Source: Helicobacteraceae bacterium
GTDB lineage: Bacteria > Campylobacterota > Campylobacteria > Campylobacterales > Helicobacteraceae
Assembly: GCA_029258405.1 (NCBI GenBank)
Contig: JARHYY010000095.1
Span: 1 to 9,741, forward strand
Length of the DNA stretch: 9,741 nt
Reading direction: 5' to 3'
Shown: piece after piece, positions 1-7,680 of the stretch
Position numbering within the stretch: position 1 is the stretch's first letter
Layout: every line of letters starts with the position of its first letter
Notes under the pieces: model-generated
The model's database searches: none
The model's input: only the letters and a program-made list of their open reading frames with translations
Told to the model about the DNA's origin: nothing
Made by a program: the position numbers and the translations under genes

Positions 1-1394
1 ACCCTTGTAATTTCATTGAGATCATTACCTATTTTTTGTTGCAAACTATCAAGCATATTATTTAATACTTCTTTTAATTCATTCAATTGTGGATTATGTG
101 GTGTTTGTGTGATTCTTGCACTCAAATCACCTGATTGTATTGTTTTTGTTATAGATACTAATTGTTCTACAGCTTGAGAATCTTGCTCTAATCCCTTTTG
201 TGTTTTCTCTATATTATGATTTATTGCTTGCGCCATAATGCCTAGCTCATCTTTGCTCTTTAATAAAAGTGGTTTTGGGGCTTGTGTGCTCTCATGGTTA
301 AGATACTTGAAGAATGATAATAATGTTGAAGAGACATTATCAAGAGATGCAACAAGAGAAAATTTAGAATAGAGTATAACAATGGCTATTATCAAGACAA
401 TAGCCCCAATGCTACAGCCTACAATAACATATTTTAAAAAAATAACAGGTTCATCAACCGATTCATTAGGCACAAGTGTTATAATGTTCCAATATATTCC
501 ACTTCCTTCCATGAGCTCTAGTGATTTCATGCTTATTGTGCTTGGCAATCCAGCAGCAGTTATATAAGGGTAAAGTCCTCCTCTGCCCTCTTTTGCAGCC
601 CTTACTATTGCTCTTGAATCATCAGTAGGAACAAGCACATCAAGTATTGTGCCTAAAAACTTTGGATTTCTATTTATAGAAATAATTCCTTGTTGGTCTA
701 TCATGAATCTTTGATCTTCCCTAAATGTTGCTGCACTTGGGTCTAAAAGCTCCGCTCCAATAAGCCCAAAATCAACAAATAAACCTACAGCACCAATTGC
801 TTGTCCTCTTTCATTTTTGATAGGGAAAGCAAATTCTTGCACAAACTCTGTATGATTTTGAAAAGTTTTAAATGAAGGAGTGGAAGCAGCAAAAGCATTT
901 GTTTGAATAGCTTGCTGTATGGAAGAGAAATTAACAATTTCTTCATCTGCCTGAATAATACGGCTTGTATGATTTGCCTTATTAAGTGCAGAGAGCATAA
1001 GAAGCTCACCATTAGATAGGAGAAATTTATCAGTTTTTCTTAAAATACTCTTATCTTTAATATATAGGTAGGTATAACTACTTGCATTAGTGCTCATAAT
1101 CAATTCATTTAAAATGCTTGAAACATCATCTATATCAATGTTATCACCCTCTTTTTGTATTTTAGAATTTATTAAAGAAGCACTGTAAGATAGAGAGTTA
1201 ATCTCATTAATAGCTACTTTTGCTAAGAGGTTAACATACCTTGAAGAAGATTCATCTAAAATTTTTTCACTAAGTTTTTTTAATGTACCCTCTGCACTAA
1301 AAATAATAAGTAAAGATAAAATACTTATACAAATACAAACTGTACATGTAACAATAATAGAAAGCTTAATTCCAATACTAAAACGAGAAAACAT
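1..1394 (-). CDS. Methyl-accepting chemotaxis protein with dCache-like sensor, C-terminus beyond window
   Basis: This is a membrane chemoreceptor that would pass periplasmic ligand binding to CheA/CheW. The frame is open for 464 codons to the window edge. It has a first membrane helix at about residues 10-33, a large periplasmic region at about 34-317, a second helix at about 318-342 (KYVIVGCSIGAIVLIIAIVI), then one HAMP segment and a second HAMP-like segment containing TIQSGDLSARI. The periplasmic part carries Cache-type strands such as QEFAFPIKNERGQAIGAVGL and RFMIDQQGIISINRNPKFLG, and YWNIITLVPN near its end, which suggests a double Cache fold. I do not see the amino-acid-binding R-x-W-Y pattern of amine-type dCache receptors, so the ligand is unknown. 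The methylation and CheA-contact hairpin is outside the window. I chose the ATG at 1394 because GGAG lies 9 nt upstream. An in-frame ATG at 1409 has no good binding site. Family is secure; subtype and ligand are not. Confidence 0.9.
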   Translation of the reverse strand, partial: MFSRFSIGIKLSIIVTCTVCICISILSLLIIFSAEGTLKKLSEKILDESSSRYVNLLAKVAINEINSLSYSASLINSKIQKEGDNIDIDDVSSILNELIMSTNASSYTYLYIKDKSILRKTDKFLLSNGELLMLSALNKANHTSRIIQADEEIVNFSSIQQAIQTNAFAASTPSFKTFQNHTEFVQEFAFPIKNERGQAIGAVGLFVDFGLIGAELLDPSAATFREDQRFMIDQQGIISINRNPKFLGTILDVLVPTDDSRAIVRAAKEGRGGLYPYITAAGLPSTISMKSLELMEGSGIYWNIITLVPNESVDEPVIFLKYVIVGCSIGAIVLIIAIVILYSKFSLVASLDNVSSTLLSFFKYLNHESTQAPKPLLLKSKDELGIMAQAINHNIEKTQKGLEQDSQAVEQLVSITKTIQSGDLSARITQTPHNPQLNELKEVLNNMLDSLQQKIGNDLNEITR

Positions 1395-1403
1395 ACACAA
1401 CCG

Positions 1404-1424
1404 CTCCATTTCATTAAAATTATA
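1404..1424 (-). promoter_or_regulatory. Candidate -10 box and ribosome binding site of the chemoreceptor gene
   Basis: Read on the minus strand, a perfect TATAAT lies at 1424-1419 and GGAG at 1407-1404, upstream of the ATG at 1394. This would give a short leader of roughly 15-20 nt. Helicobacter sigma-80 promoters rely on the -10 box and lack a conserved -35 hexamer, so absence of a -35 box is not informative. In DNA this AT-rich a TATAAT can occur by chance. The assignment rests on position only. Confidence 0.35.
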
Positions 1425-1907
1425 AGTAAGAAGAAAATATATCTAACTGCGTTTTTAAAGCTTGTAGAAATCTTTTTGAATGATTATTTCTATGCTTAGG
1501 CTTTAATATATCATTTTAATATTAGATTATACTTAAATTATGAATAGAGATAATTGACATCAAAGTGCTTGTGCAATGCTTGGTGCATTGATATTGAAAC
1601 TTATCAGTACATAATTATCACAAAGATATTCCTGTCTTATGCAAAACAATGAAGTTTGATGGAGCATAACATAAATGAGCAATTAATATTTGGGCGAAAA
1701 AGATTTATAGGCTATAAAGTTTGTATATGGGGGTATTGAGATTTTTGAGCGAAAAAGTCTTGTGTGCATATATTCGATTTTATGTTTAAACAATAAATAC
1801 TATAAATATGACATAAAATATATATTGTGATGTCATTAATGAATAATTAAGGAATTAAATGGCATACTTTACATACTAAGAGTTGTATCTTGGTATATCC
1901 GACAGAG

Positions 1908-1913
1908 AAAGGA
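1908..1913 (+). promoter_or_regulatory. Ribosome binding site that sets the glaH start
   Basis: AAAGGA lies 6 nt upstream of the ATG at 1920. The longest open frame begins with a TTG at 1890, but that codon lacks a comparable site. The extra ten residues (MVYPTEKGKK) do not resemble a conserved start, so 1920 is preferred. Confidence 0.7.
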
Positions 1914-1919
1914 AAAAAA

Positions 1920-2885
1920 ATGGGAGTTATTTTTGAAAACAAACAGTTAAAGGTAAGTTCATCAAAACACTCAGATAAACTTTTGGATATGGTTTTTGAG
2001 AAAGATGTTATCACTCAATTTCTTAGGGAGGTACAAGACTATCCTGTTCAAGCACTTGAATATAAATCTTTTTTAAGATTTAGAATAGCAGAAATTCTTA
2101 ATAAATGTTGCAATAATGAATTACAAAAAGTTTTACAAAGCACTTTAAGCGATAGAAAACACGGAGCACTATTAGTTAATCCACAAGGTATTGACAATGT
2201 TGAACAAGGCGATGATATGGTAAAGCTCGCTACAGCATTTGTACATTTAGTAGGTCGCTCAAATTTTGATGATATGACAGGAAAATTTTATGCACGATGG
2301 GCAGTGGTGAATACCGATAATTCAGATAGCTATTTAAGACAACCACAAAAGCCACTAGAATTGCATAATGATGGGACTTATGTTAATCAGACTACAGATT
2401 ATGTTTTGATGTATAAAATTGATGAACAAAATATGAAAGGGGGCGATTCACAGCTTTTACATCTTGATGATTGGGAAGAATTAGATAAATATTTCAACCA
2501 TCACCTTGCTAAAAGAGTTATTAAATGGTCAGCTCCACCGAGTAAGAATGTAAAAGAAGATGCTTATCATCCTGTGTTTGAGGTTGATGCTGATGGACGC
2601 CCTGTAATGCTCTTTATTGATCAATTTGCACAACCAAAAGACTATGAAGAAGGCACCTGGCTTGCTGATATGGGTGATTCGTTAGAAAATAGCAAGAATA
2701 AACTTTCTTTTTCTGTGCCAGTAGGGCAGTTTTTGCTTATCAATAATCTATTTTGGTTGCATGGTAGAGATAAGTTTGAAAGGCATGAGAACTTGAGAAG
2801 AGAATTAATGAGGCAAAGAGGCTATTTCTCTTTTACATCAAATCCTTTTAAAGCTTATCATGAGCTTAAACGAGCATCTGTTTAA
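1920..2885 (+). CDS. glaH: Glutarate 2-hydroxylase (CsiD/GlaH family Fe(II)/2-oxoglutarate dioxygenase)
   Basis: The family hydroxylates glutarate to L-2-hydroxyglutarate, using O2 and 2-oxoglutarate and releasing succinate and CO2. It is cytosolic and takes part in lysine/cadaverine or glutarate breakdown. From the ATG at 1920 the protein has 321 residues, close to the roughly 325 of E. coli GlaH. The iron-binding HxD motif is in LELHNDGTYV (His149, Asp151). The distal histidine is in NNLFWLHGRD (His281). Arg300 in LRRELMRQRGYF is placed to bind the 2-oxoglutarate carboxylate. All expected catalytic residues are present and the frame is intact. The next gene, 16 bp downstream, encodes the enzyme for the following step, which strongly supports the assignment. 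Unlike the E. coli locus, no gabDTP genes or GntR-type regulator are in view. Function is inferred from family and context. Confidence 0.92.
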   Translation: MGVIFENKQLKVSSSKHSDKLLDMVFEKDVITQFLREVQDYPVQALEYKSFLRFRIAEILNKCCNNELQKVLQSTLSDRKHGALLVNPQGIDNVEQGDDMVKLATAFVHLVGRSNFDDMTGKFYARWAVVNTDNSDSYLRQPQKPLELHNDGTYVNQTTDYVLMYKIDEQNMKGGDSQLLHLDDWEELDKYFNHHLAKRVIKWSAPPSKNVKEDAYHPVFEVDADGRPVMLFIDQFAQPKDYEEGTWLADMGDSLENSKNKLSFSVPVGQFLLINNLFWLHGRDKFERHENLRRELMRQRGYFSFTSNPFKAYHELKRASV

Positions 2886-2901
2886 TTGATAAAGACAATT
2901 T

Positions 2902-4098
2902 ATGGTATATGATTTTATTGTAGTTGGCGGAGGCATTATTGGTGCATCTGTTGCCATGCAGCTTATTGCTGAATATCCAGATTTAAAAATTGCTTTGCTT
3001 GAAAAAGAGGCTACACTAGGTTGCCATCAAACAGGGCATAATAGTGGAGTAATCCATGCGGGAGTATATTATACACCAGGAAGCCTCAAAGCAAAGTTTT
3101 GCTTTGAGGGCAACAAAGCAACAAAGGCTTTTTGTGACGAAAATAACATAAAGTATGATGCGTGTGGAAAGCTTTTGGTAGCTACAACTCCGCTTGAAAT
3201 GGAACGCATGAAAGCACTATGGGAGCGCACTCAAGAAAATGGGCTTGAGCGTATGTGGCTTGATGCTCAAGAGTTACGCGAGAAAGAACCAAATATTACA
3301 GGGATTGGTGGTATCTTTTTCCCTGCAAGTGGCATTGTGAATTATAAAGAAGTTGCTCAAGGCATGGCAAAGAAGTTCCAAGAAAATAAAGGAGTAATAT
3401 TTTATAACACTGAAGTTAAAGCTTTAATAGAGCATTCAGGAGGAATGATTATAAAAACTACAAAAGGACAATATGAAAGTCGCTATCTTGTAGCTTGTTC
3501 TGGACTTATGTCAGATAGAATTGTTAAAATGCTTGATATTGAACCTAATTTTATTATTTGCCCATTTAGAGGGGAATATTATCGCTTGCAAGATGAGCAC
3601 AATCACATTGTAAAGCATTTAATATATCCTATACCAGATCCTGATGTTCCTTTTTTGGGTGTGCATTTGACGCGTATGATTGATGGCAGTGTTACTGTTG
3701 GTCCAAATGCTGTTTTAGCTTTTAAAAGAGAAGGTTATACTAAGATGGATATTTCTTTAAGTGATATAAAAGAGATGATATTGCATGATGGTATTCGTAA
3801 GGTTATAAGAAAGCACCTTAAAACAGGGCTTGAAGAAATGAAAAATTCTTTTTGCAAATCCGGTTATCTTAAACTTGTGCAAAAATATTGCCCTAAATTA
3901 AATACAACAGATCTAAGCCCTTATCCTGCAGGAGTAAGAGCACAAGCAGTTAGTGCAGAGGGAGAATTGATTGAGGATTTTCTTTTTGTTGATACCCCGC
4001 ATTCTATACATGTATGTAATGCTCCAAGTCCAGCTGCAACATCAGCTATTCCCATAGGTTCTCATATTTTAGAGCGCGTAAAAAATATGTTCCAATGA
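2902..4098 (+). CDS. lhgO: L-2-hydroxyglutarate oxidase/dehydrogenase (LhgO/YgaF family)
   Basis: This FAD enzyme oxidises L-2-hydroxyglutarate to 2-oxoglutarate. In E. coli its electrons go to the membrane quinone pool; in Helicobacter the acceptor would presumably be menaquinone (inference). The 398-residue protein opens with a dinucleotide-binding fold, DFIVVGGGIIGASVA (glycines at about 9-14), followed by an acidic residue at the end of the second strand (ALLEKE). The family signature HQTGHNSGVIHAGVYYTPGS is at about residues 42-61. A C-terminal FAD-contact segment, NAPSPAATSAIPIG, lies near residue 373. It is slightly shorter than E. coli LhgO (about 420) but complete at both ends. The ATG at 2902 lies 16 bp after the glaH stop, so the two genes probably form an operon. 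Glycerol-3-phosphate dehydrogenase-like DAO proteins share the fold, but the signature and neighbour point to LhgO. Confidence 0.92.
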   Translation: MVYDFIVVGGGIIGASVAMQLIAEYPDLKIALLEKEATLGCHQTGHNSGVIHAGVYYTPGSLKAKFCFEGNKATKAFCDENNIKYDACGKLLVATTPLEMERMKALWERTQENGLERMWLDAQELREKEPNITGIGGIFFPASGIVNYKEVAQGMAKKFQENKGVIFYNTEVKALIEHSGGMIIKTTKGQYESRYLVACSGLMSDRIVKMLDIEPNFIICPFRGEYYRLQDEHNHIVKHLIYPIPDPDVPFLGVHLTRMIDGSVTVGPNAVLAFKREGYTKMDISLSDIKEMILHDGIRKVIRKHLKTGLEEMKNSFCKSGYLKLVQKYCPKLNTTDLSPYPAGVRAQAVSAEGELIEDFLFVDTPHSIHVCNAPSPAATSAIPIGSHILERVKNMFQ

Positions 4099-4189
4099 TA
4101 ATTTCTCTATTTAAAAATTTTTAATGTAACACTCAAAAATTATCAAACCTGTGCTTAAAGAATTTCTATTCCATCCTCTAATATAGCTT

Positions 4190-4242
4190 ATTAAAAGCAG
4201 ACAACAAGTCTTTTAATGGAGCTATAATTGTTTAGCTTTTTT
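4190..4242 (+). terminator. Candidate terminator region after lhgO
   Basis: Two adjacent hairpins are visible. The first pairs ATTAAA...AGAC with GTCTTTTAAT (4190-4217), giving 10 bp with a three-base bulge and an AACAA loop. The second pairs AGCTA (4220-4224) with TAGCT (4233-4237) and runs straight into T6 (4237-4242), the pattern of a weak rho-independent terminator. The stems are short and AT-rich. Another 9-bp inverted repeat, TGATAATTT/AAATTATCA, starts at the lhgO stop codon (4096-4104 and 4137-4145). Confidence 0.35.
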
Positions 4243-4252
4243 AATGGAAAAC

Positions 4253-4314
4253 TTCTTTAAAGAACTTTCTTAAAATCTAAGCTATAAATTAACTTTAAAA
4301 ATGTAAAATACAAT
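4253..4314 (+). promoter_or_regulatory. Candidate promoter region of ppsA
   Basis: A 12-bp perfect palindrome, TTCTTTAAAGAA, lies at 4253-4264. Candidate -10 boxes follow: TATAAA (4283-4288) and TACAAT (4309-4314). The latter would give a leader of about 30 nt to the ATG at 4350. No -35 hexamer is needed in this group. The palindrome could be an operator, but AT-rich palindromes arise easily. Evidence is positional only. Confidence 0.3.
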
Positions 4315-4349
4315 TTCTATCAGAAACAGAGAAAGTGAAACAAGAGCAT

Positions 4350-6776
4350 ATGAAGTACATAAAGTTTTTCAAAGAACTAAACAACAAAGATGTTCCACTA
4401 GTAGGTGGAAAAAACGCAAGTATTGGTGAAATGTTCAAAGAGCTTGTGCCTATGGGTATCAATGTACCTAATGGATTTGCTATCACAAGTGATGCGTATT
4501 GGAAATTGCTTGATGATGGTGGGATTCGTGAAAAAATCTACACTCTTTTATATGGTGTAGATGTTACAGAGATAGATGTCTTGAAAGCCCGCTGTAAAGA
4601 AATTAGAGATATGATTTTTCGCACACCACTTCCCAATCAATTACGAGATGAGATTATTGAAGCCTACAAAATACTAAGCAAGGAATATGGTATGGAGCAA
4701 GCTGATGTAGCTGTAAGAAGTTCTGCTACAGCTGAAGATCTGCCTGATGCTTCATTTGCTGGACAGCAAGATACTTATTTAAGCGTTCAAGGCAACCAAG
4801 AGCTTATACATTATGTAAAATCTTGTCTTGCTTCTCTTTTTACAGATAGAGCTGTGAGCTATCGTGCAAGCAATGGTTTTGATCATTTTAAGGTTGCTCT
4901 TTCAGTTGGTGTGCAAAAAATGGTTCGTGCAGACAAAGGTAGTGCAGGGGTTATGTTCTCCATTGATACTGAAACGGGTTTTAAAGATGCCGTATTCATT
5001 ACTTCATCATGGGGGCTTGGTGAGAATGTTGTAGGAGGGACTGTAAATCCAGATGAATTTTATGTATTTAAACCTACCTTAGAACAAGGAAAAAGACCTA
5101 TTCTCAAAAGACAGCTAGGCACAAAACATCAAAAGATGGTATATGCTGCTCCCGGAAGCCTTCATCCAACGCGTAATATCCCAACAACAAAAGAAGAACT
5201 AGAGAGCTTTTCTTTAACTGATGAAGAGATTCTTACTCTTGCTCGTTATGCTATTTTAATTGAAAAACATTACTCTAAAGAAGCAGGAGAGTATCGCCCA
5301 ATGGATATGGAATGGGCAAAAGATGGTATTACTAATGAACTTTTTATTGTTCAAGCTCGTCCAGAAACTGTGCAGAGTCAAAAGATAAGAAAAGGTGGCG
5401 GAAGGACATTAGAAAAATTCTATTTTACCAATGAAGATGAAAAACGAAAGCTACTTTTAACAGGTAAAGCTGTAGGTGGAAAAATTGGTTGTGGAAAGGT
5501 GAGGGTTATTAACAATATTGTCAATATGTCAAGCATTAAAGAAGGTGAAATACTTGTTACAGATAATACTGACCCAGATTGGGAACCAGCCATGAAAAAA
5601 GCTGCCGCTGTTATTACAAATCGTGGCGGAAGAACTTGTCATGCCGCTATTGTAGCACGTGAAATTGGAGTGCCGACTATTGTTGGTGCCGTAGGGGCAA
5701 CAGATAAGCTTGAAACAGGTATGCAAATAACAGTTTCTTGTGCTGAAGGAGAAGAAGGAAGAATTTATGAAGGGATATATGAATTTAATATTGATACAAT
5801 AGATCTCTCTGATTTTGAGCAACCTAAAACAAAAATTTATATGAATGTTGGAAATCCTGAAAAAGCGTTTGGGTTTTCTGTTCTTCCTAATAATGGCGTA
5901 GGGTTGGCTCGAATGGAATTTATTATTAATAATTATATCAAAGCTCATCCGCTAGCTTTGGTGGATATGCAAAATGGTAAAGAAGATATAGAAGATTATG
6001 ATAAGATTATTCAAATCATGCAGGGATATGCAAGCCCAAAAGAATTTTTTATTAATAAAATTTCAGAAGGTGTAGGCATGATTGCTTCTGCATTTTACCC
6101 AAACCCAGTAATTGTTCGCACAAGTGATTTTAAAACAAATGAATATCGCCGAATGGTAGGCGGTATGGCTTATGAGCCTCATGAAGAGAATCCTATGCTA
6201 GGATACAGAGGGGCTTGTCGTTATTATTCAGAATCTTATCGCCCTGCATTTGAATGGGAATGCCAAGCCTTAGCTAATGTTCGTAGTGAAATGGGGCTTG
6301 TTAATATGAAGATAATGATTCCATTTTTGCGTACTCCAGAAGAGGGCAGAAAAGTGCTTGAAATAATGAGGCGAAATGGGCTCATATCAGGAGAGAATGG
6401 CTTAGAAATTTATGTGATGTGTGAATTGCCAGTGAATGTCTTGCTGGCAGATGAGTTTTTGAGTATGTTTGATGGTTTTTCTATTGGCTCTAATGACTTA
6501 ACGCAACTTACATTAGGGGTTGATAGAGATGGTGAATTAGTAAGCCATGTATTTGATGAACGCAACCCTGCTATACTGAAGTTCTTTGCACAAATTATTG
6601 CAGCAGCAAAGAAAAAAGGTAAATATTGTGGGATATGCGGACAAGGACCTAGCGATTATCCTGAGGTAGCAAAGTTCCTTGTTGAGCAAGGCATTGACTC
6701 CTTGTCGCTGAACCCAGATACTGTGTTAAGCACATGGCAGATGATCGTGGAACTCGAAAAAACTCTTAAAAAATAA
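4350..6776 (+). CDS. ppsA: Phosphoenolpyruvate synthase (pyruvate, water dikinase)
   Basis: This cytosolic gluconeogenic enzyme converts pyruvate, ATP and water to phosphoenolpyruvate, AMP and phosphate. From the ATG at 4350 it has 808 residues, full length for the family. The N-terminal ATP-grasp/nucleotide-binding domain includes VGGKNASIGEM and VAVRSSATAEDLPDASFAGQ. The swivelling phosphohistidine domain has ITNRGGRTCHAAIVAREIG, with catalytic His at about 431. The C-terminal PEP-utilising TIM barrel contains GSNDLTQLTLGVDRD and YCGICGQGPSDYPE, with the likely catalytic Cys at about 763, then SLSLNPDTV. A longer GTG start at 4335 (MKQEH extension) is possible. I prefer 4350 because, as I remember it, H. 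pylori PpsA starts with MRYIKFFKEL, and MKYIKFFKEL begins here. The stop is 4 bp before the next gene, so the two are probably co-transcribed. No frame damage is seen. Confidence 0.96.
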   Translation: MKYIKFFKELNNKDVPLVGGKNASIGEMFKELVPMGINVPNGFAITSDAYWKLLDDGGIREKIYTLLYGVDVTEIDVLKARCKEIRDMIFRTPLPNQLRDEIIEAYKILSKEYGMEQADVAVRSSATAEDLPDASFAGQQDTYLSVQGNQELIHYVKSCLASLFTDRAVSYRASNGFDHFKVALSVGVQKMVRADKGSAGVMFSIDTETGFKDAVFITSSWGLGENVVGGTVNPDEFYVFKPTLEQGKRPILKRQLGTKHQKMVYAAPGSLHPTRNIPTTKEELESFSLTDEEILTLARYAILIEKHYSKEAGEYRPMDMEWAKDGITNELFIVQARPETVQSQKIRKGGGRTLEKFYFTNEDEKRKLLLTGKAVGGKIGCGKVRVINNIVNMSSIKEGEILVTDNTDPDWEPAMKKAAAVITNRGGRTCHAAIVAREIGVPTIVGAVGATDKLETGMQITVSCAEGEEGRIYEGIYEFNIDTIDLSDFEQPKTKIYMNVGNPEKAFGFSVLPNNGVGLARMEFIINNYIKAHPLALVDMQNGKEDIEDYDKIIQIMQGYASPKEFFINKISEGVGMIASAFYPNPVIVRTSDFKTNEYRRMVGGMAYEPHEENPMLGYRGACRYYSESYRPAFEWECQALANVRSEMGLVNMKIMIPFLRTPEEGRKVLEIMRRNGLISGENGLEIYVMCELPVNVLLADEFLSMFDGFSIGSNDLTQLTLGVDRDGELVSHVFDERNPAILKFFAQIIAAAKKKGKYCGICGQGPSDYPEVAKFLVEQGIDSLSLNPDTVLSTWQMIVELEKTLKK

Positions 6777-6780
6777 TCTC

Positions 6781-7302
6781 ATGATAGTAACATTGCAAAA
6801 TAAAGTGCCAGAAATACACGCTAATGCGTGGATAGCTCCTAGTGCTGATATTATTGGGCAAGTTTTTATAGATTCTTTAAGTTCTGTATGGTTTGGTGCT
6901 GTCTTAAGAGGTGATATTGAAAAAATAACTATAGGCAAAAGAAGTAATATACAGGATAATAGTACAGTTCATGTTGATAATGGCATGATAGGAGGCAAAA
7001 TTGCTCAAGTGATTATAGGCGATGATGTTAGCATTGGACATAACTGTATTGTGCATGGTTGCACTATTAGTGATAGAGTTCTTGTTGGAATGGGTTCTAT
7101 TATATTGAACAATGTTGTTATTGGTGAAGATTGCATTATCGGGGCTGGTTCCTTGCTCACACAAAATAAAATTTTTCCCCCTCGTTCTCTTATTATGGGT
7201 TCTCCAGCACAGGTAATAAGAGAACTTAATGACTTGGAAGTGCTTACCATCATTAAAAATGCATCGTTGTATTGGCAATCTTTGATGCTCTATGAAGAAT
7301 AA
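6781..7302 (+). CDS. Gamma-carbonic-anhydrase-like hexapeptide-repeat protein
   Basis: The 173-residue protein is a left-handed beta-helix of repeated [LIV]-G-x-x-x-x hexapeptides (for example IIGDDVSIGHNCIVHG and VVIGEDCIIGAGSLL), closed by a C-terminal helix. It matches the YrdA/PaaY/CaiE/gamma-carbonic anhydrase group in length and motifs. The three zinc-binding histidines expected for Cam-type enzymes are present: His64 in STVHVDNG, and His87 and His92 in IGHNCIVHG. RGD (44-46, Arg-Gly-Asp) and Gln58 also fit conserved positions. Such proteins trimerise, with metal held between subunits. Some hydrate CO2, while others lack the acidic proton-shuttle loop and their substrate is unknown; activity cannot be decided here. 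The ATG lies 4 bp after the ppsA stop with little ribosome binding site of its own, suggesting translational coupling to ppsA. Confidence 0.88.
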   Translation: MIVTLQNKVPEIHANAWIAPSADIIGQVFIDSLSSVWFGAVLRGDIEKITIGKRSNIQDNSTVHVDNGMIGGKIAQVIIGDDVSIGHNCIVHGCTISDRVLVGMGSIILNNVVIGEDCIIGAGSLLTQNKIFPPRSLIMGSPAQVIRELNDLEVLTIIKNASLYWQSLMLYEE

Positions 7303-7680
7303 TTTAGCTTTAAAATTAGTATTGCCCCCATTTTAACGATTTAATCCTTATTAAATACGAGATTCTTTTTGATGCTCTCACAATGAGGGCATGCACATAC
7401 CTTTGCTTATGCCTTAACATTTACAATGTTTTTAAGTATTGTTTCAAGTTCATTGTTTGCTATAATCCATGACATTTTATGCTTTTCCACCCTTTTTATA
7501 GATTTGCATTATTGCTTGTTGTGAGCACTTATTTTTATAATATCGATATTCTAAAAACTATTTTTACATTTGCTTCCAAAGTAATATTACAAAAATTTTT
7601 ATTGTAGTCGATTATAGATATAGCATTTGGAATTTTAAAGAGTTTAAAAATCAAAAGCTCTATTTATATAAGGAGTCGGT
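7303..7680. other. Intergenic region between the ppsA operon and the peptide locus
   Basis: This stretch is AT-rich. A 7-bp inverted repeat, TTAAAAT/ATTTTAA (7310-7316 and 7330-7336), sits just after the preceding stop codon and could end transcription, though no T-run follows. A weak minus-strand coding remnant is listed separately. Several TATAGA/TATAGC-like boxes near 7610-7625 could serve as -10 elements for the peptide gene, but none stands out. Confidence 0.4.
7341..7490 (-). pseudogene. Possible remnant of a small zinc-ribbon-like ORF with an internal stop
   Basis: One minus-strand frame from a GTG at 7490 (or ATG at 7475) reads MSWIIANNELETILKN..., meets TAA at 7407-7409, and continues in the same frame with VCACPHCESIKKNLVFNKD to a stop at 7341-7343. 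The C-x-C-P-H-C pattern recalls zinc-ribbon or transposase N-termini, which suggests a decayed gene. The open stretches are only about 20-28 codons each, a length that chance can give in AT-rich DNA. Hold this call lightly. Confidence 0.2.

Larger units (their letters stand above)
1395..1919. other. Divergent intergenic region with short repeats; no gene seen
   Basis: This gap of about 525 bp separates the minus-strand chemoreceptor from the plus-strand glutarate genes and must carry both promoters. I find no convincing ORF. It holds an inverted repeat CAATGC-ttggt-GCATTG (1574-1590). A 14-bp direct repeat, tttgRgcgaaaaag, occurs at 1689-1702 and 1744-1757, differing at one base. A tiny ORF with a good ribosome binding site (AAGGA, then ATG at 1859) encodes MAYFTY and stops at 1879. 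No CRP-type palindrome of the kind that controls csiD in E. coli is clear. Confidence 0.5.

Noticed and set aside
382..567. 61-residue plus-strand frame
   Set aside because: It is opposite the chemoreceptor gene, whose reading frame is continuous and has clear domains.
1890..1919. TTG start extending GlaH by ten residues
   Set aside because: The ATG at 1920 has AAAGGA at good spacing and gives the usual family length.
4335..4349. GTG start extending PpsA by five residues
   Set aside because: The ATG at 4350 gives the N-terminus expected for Helicobacter PpsA. The GTG cannot be fully excluded.
5529..5948. 139-residue minus-strand frame
   Set aside because: It lies inside ppsA on the other strand, is Asn/Phe/Ser-rich in the way of antisense shadows, and has no binding site or motif.
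6904..7278. Minus-strand frames of 124 and 82 residues
   Set aside because: Both are antisense to the hexapeptide-repeat gene; their repetitiveness reflects that gene's repeats.
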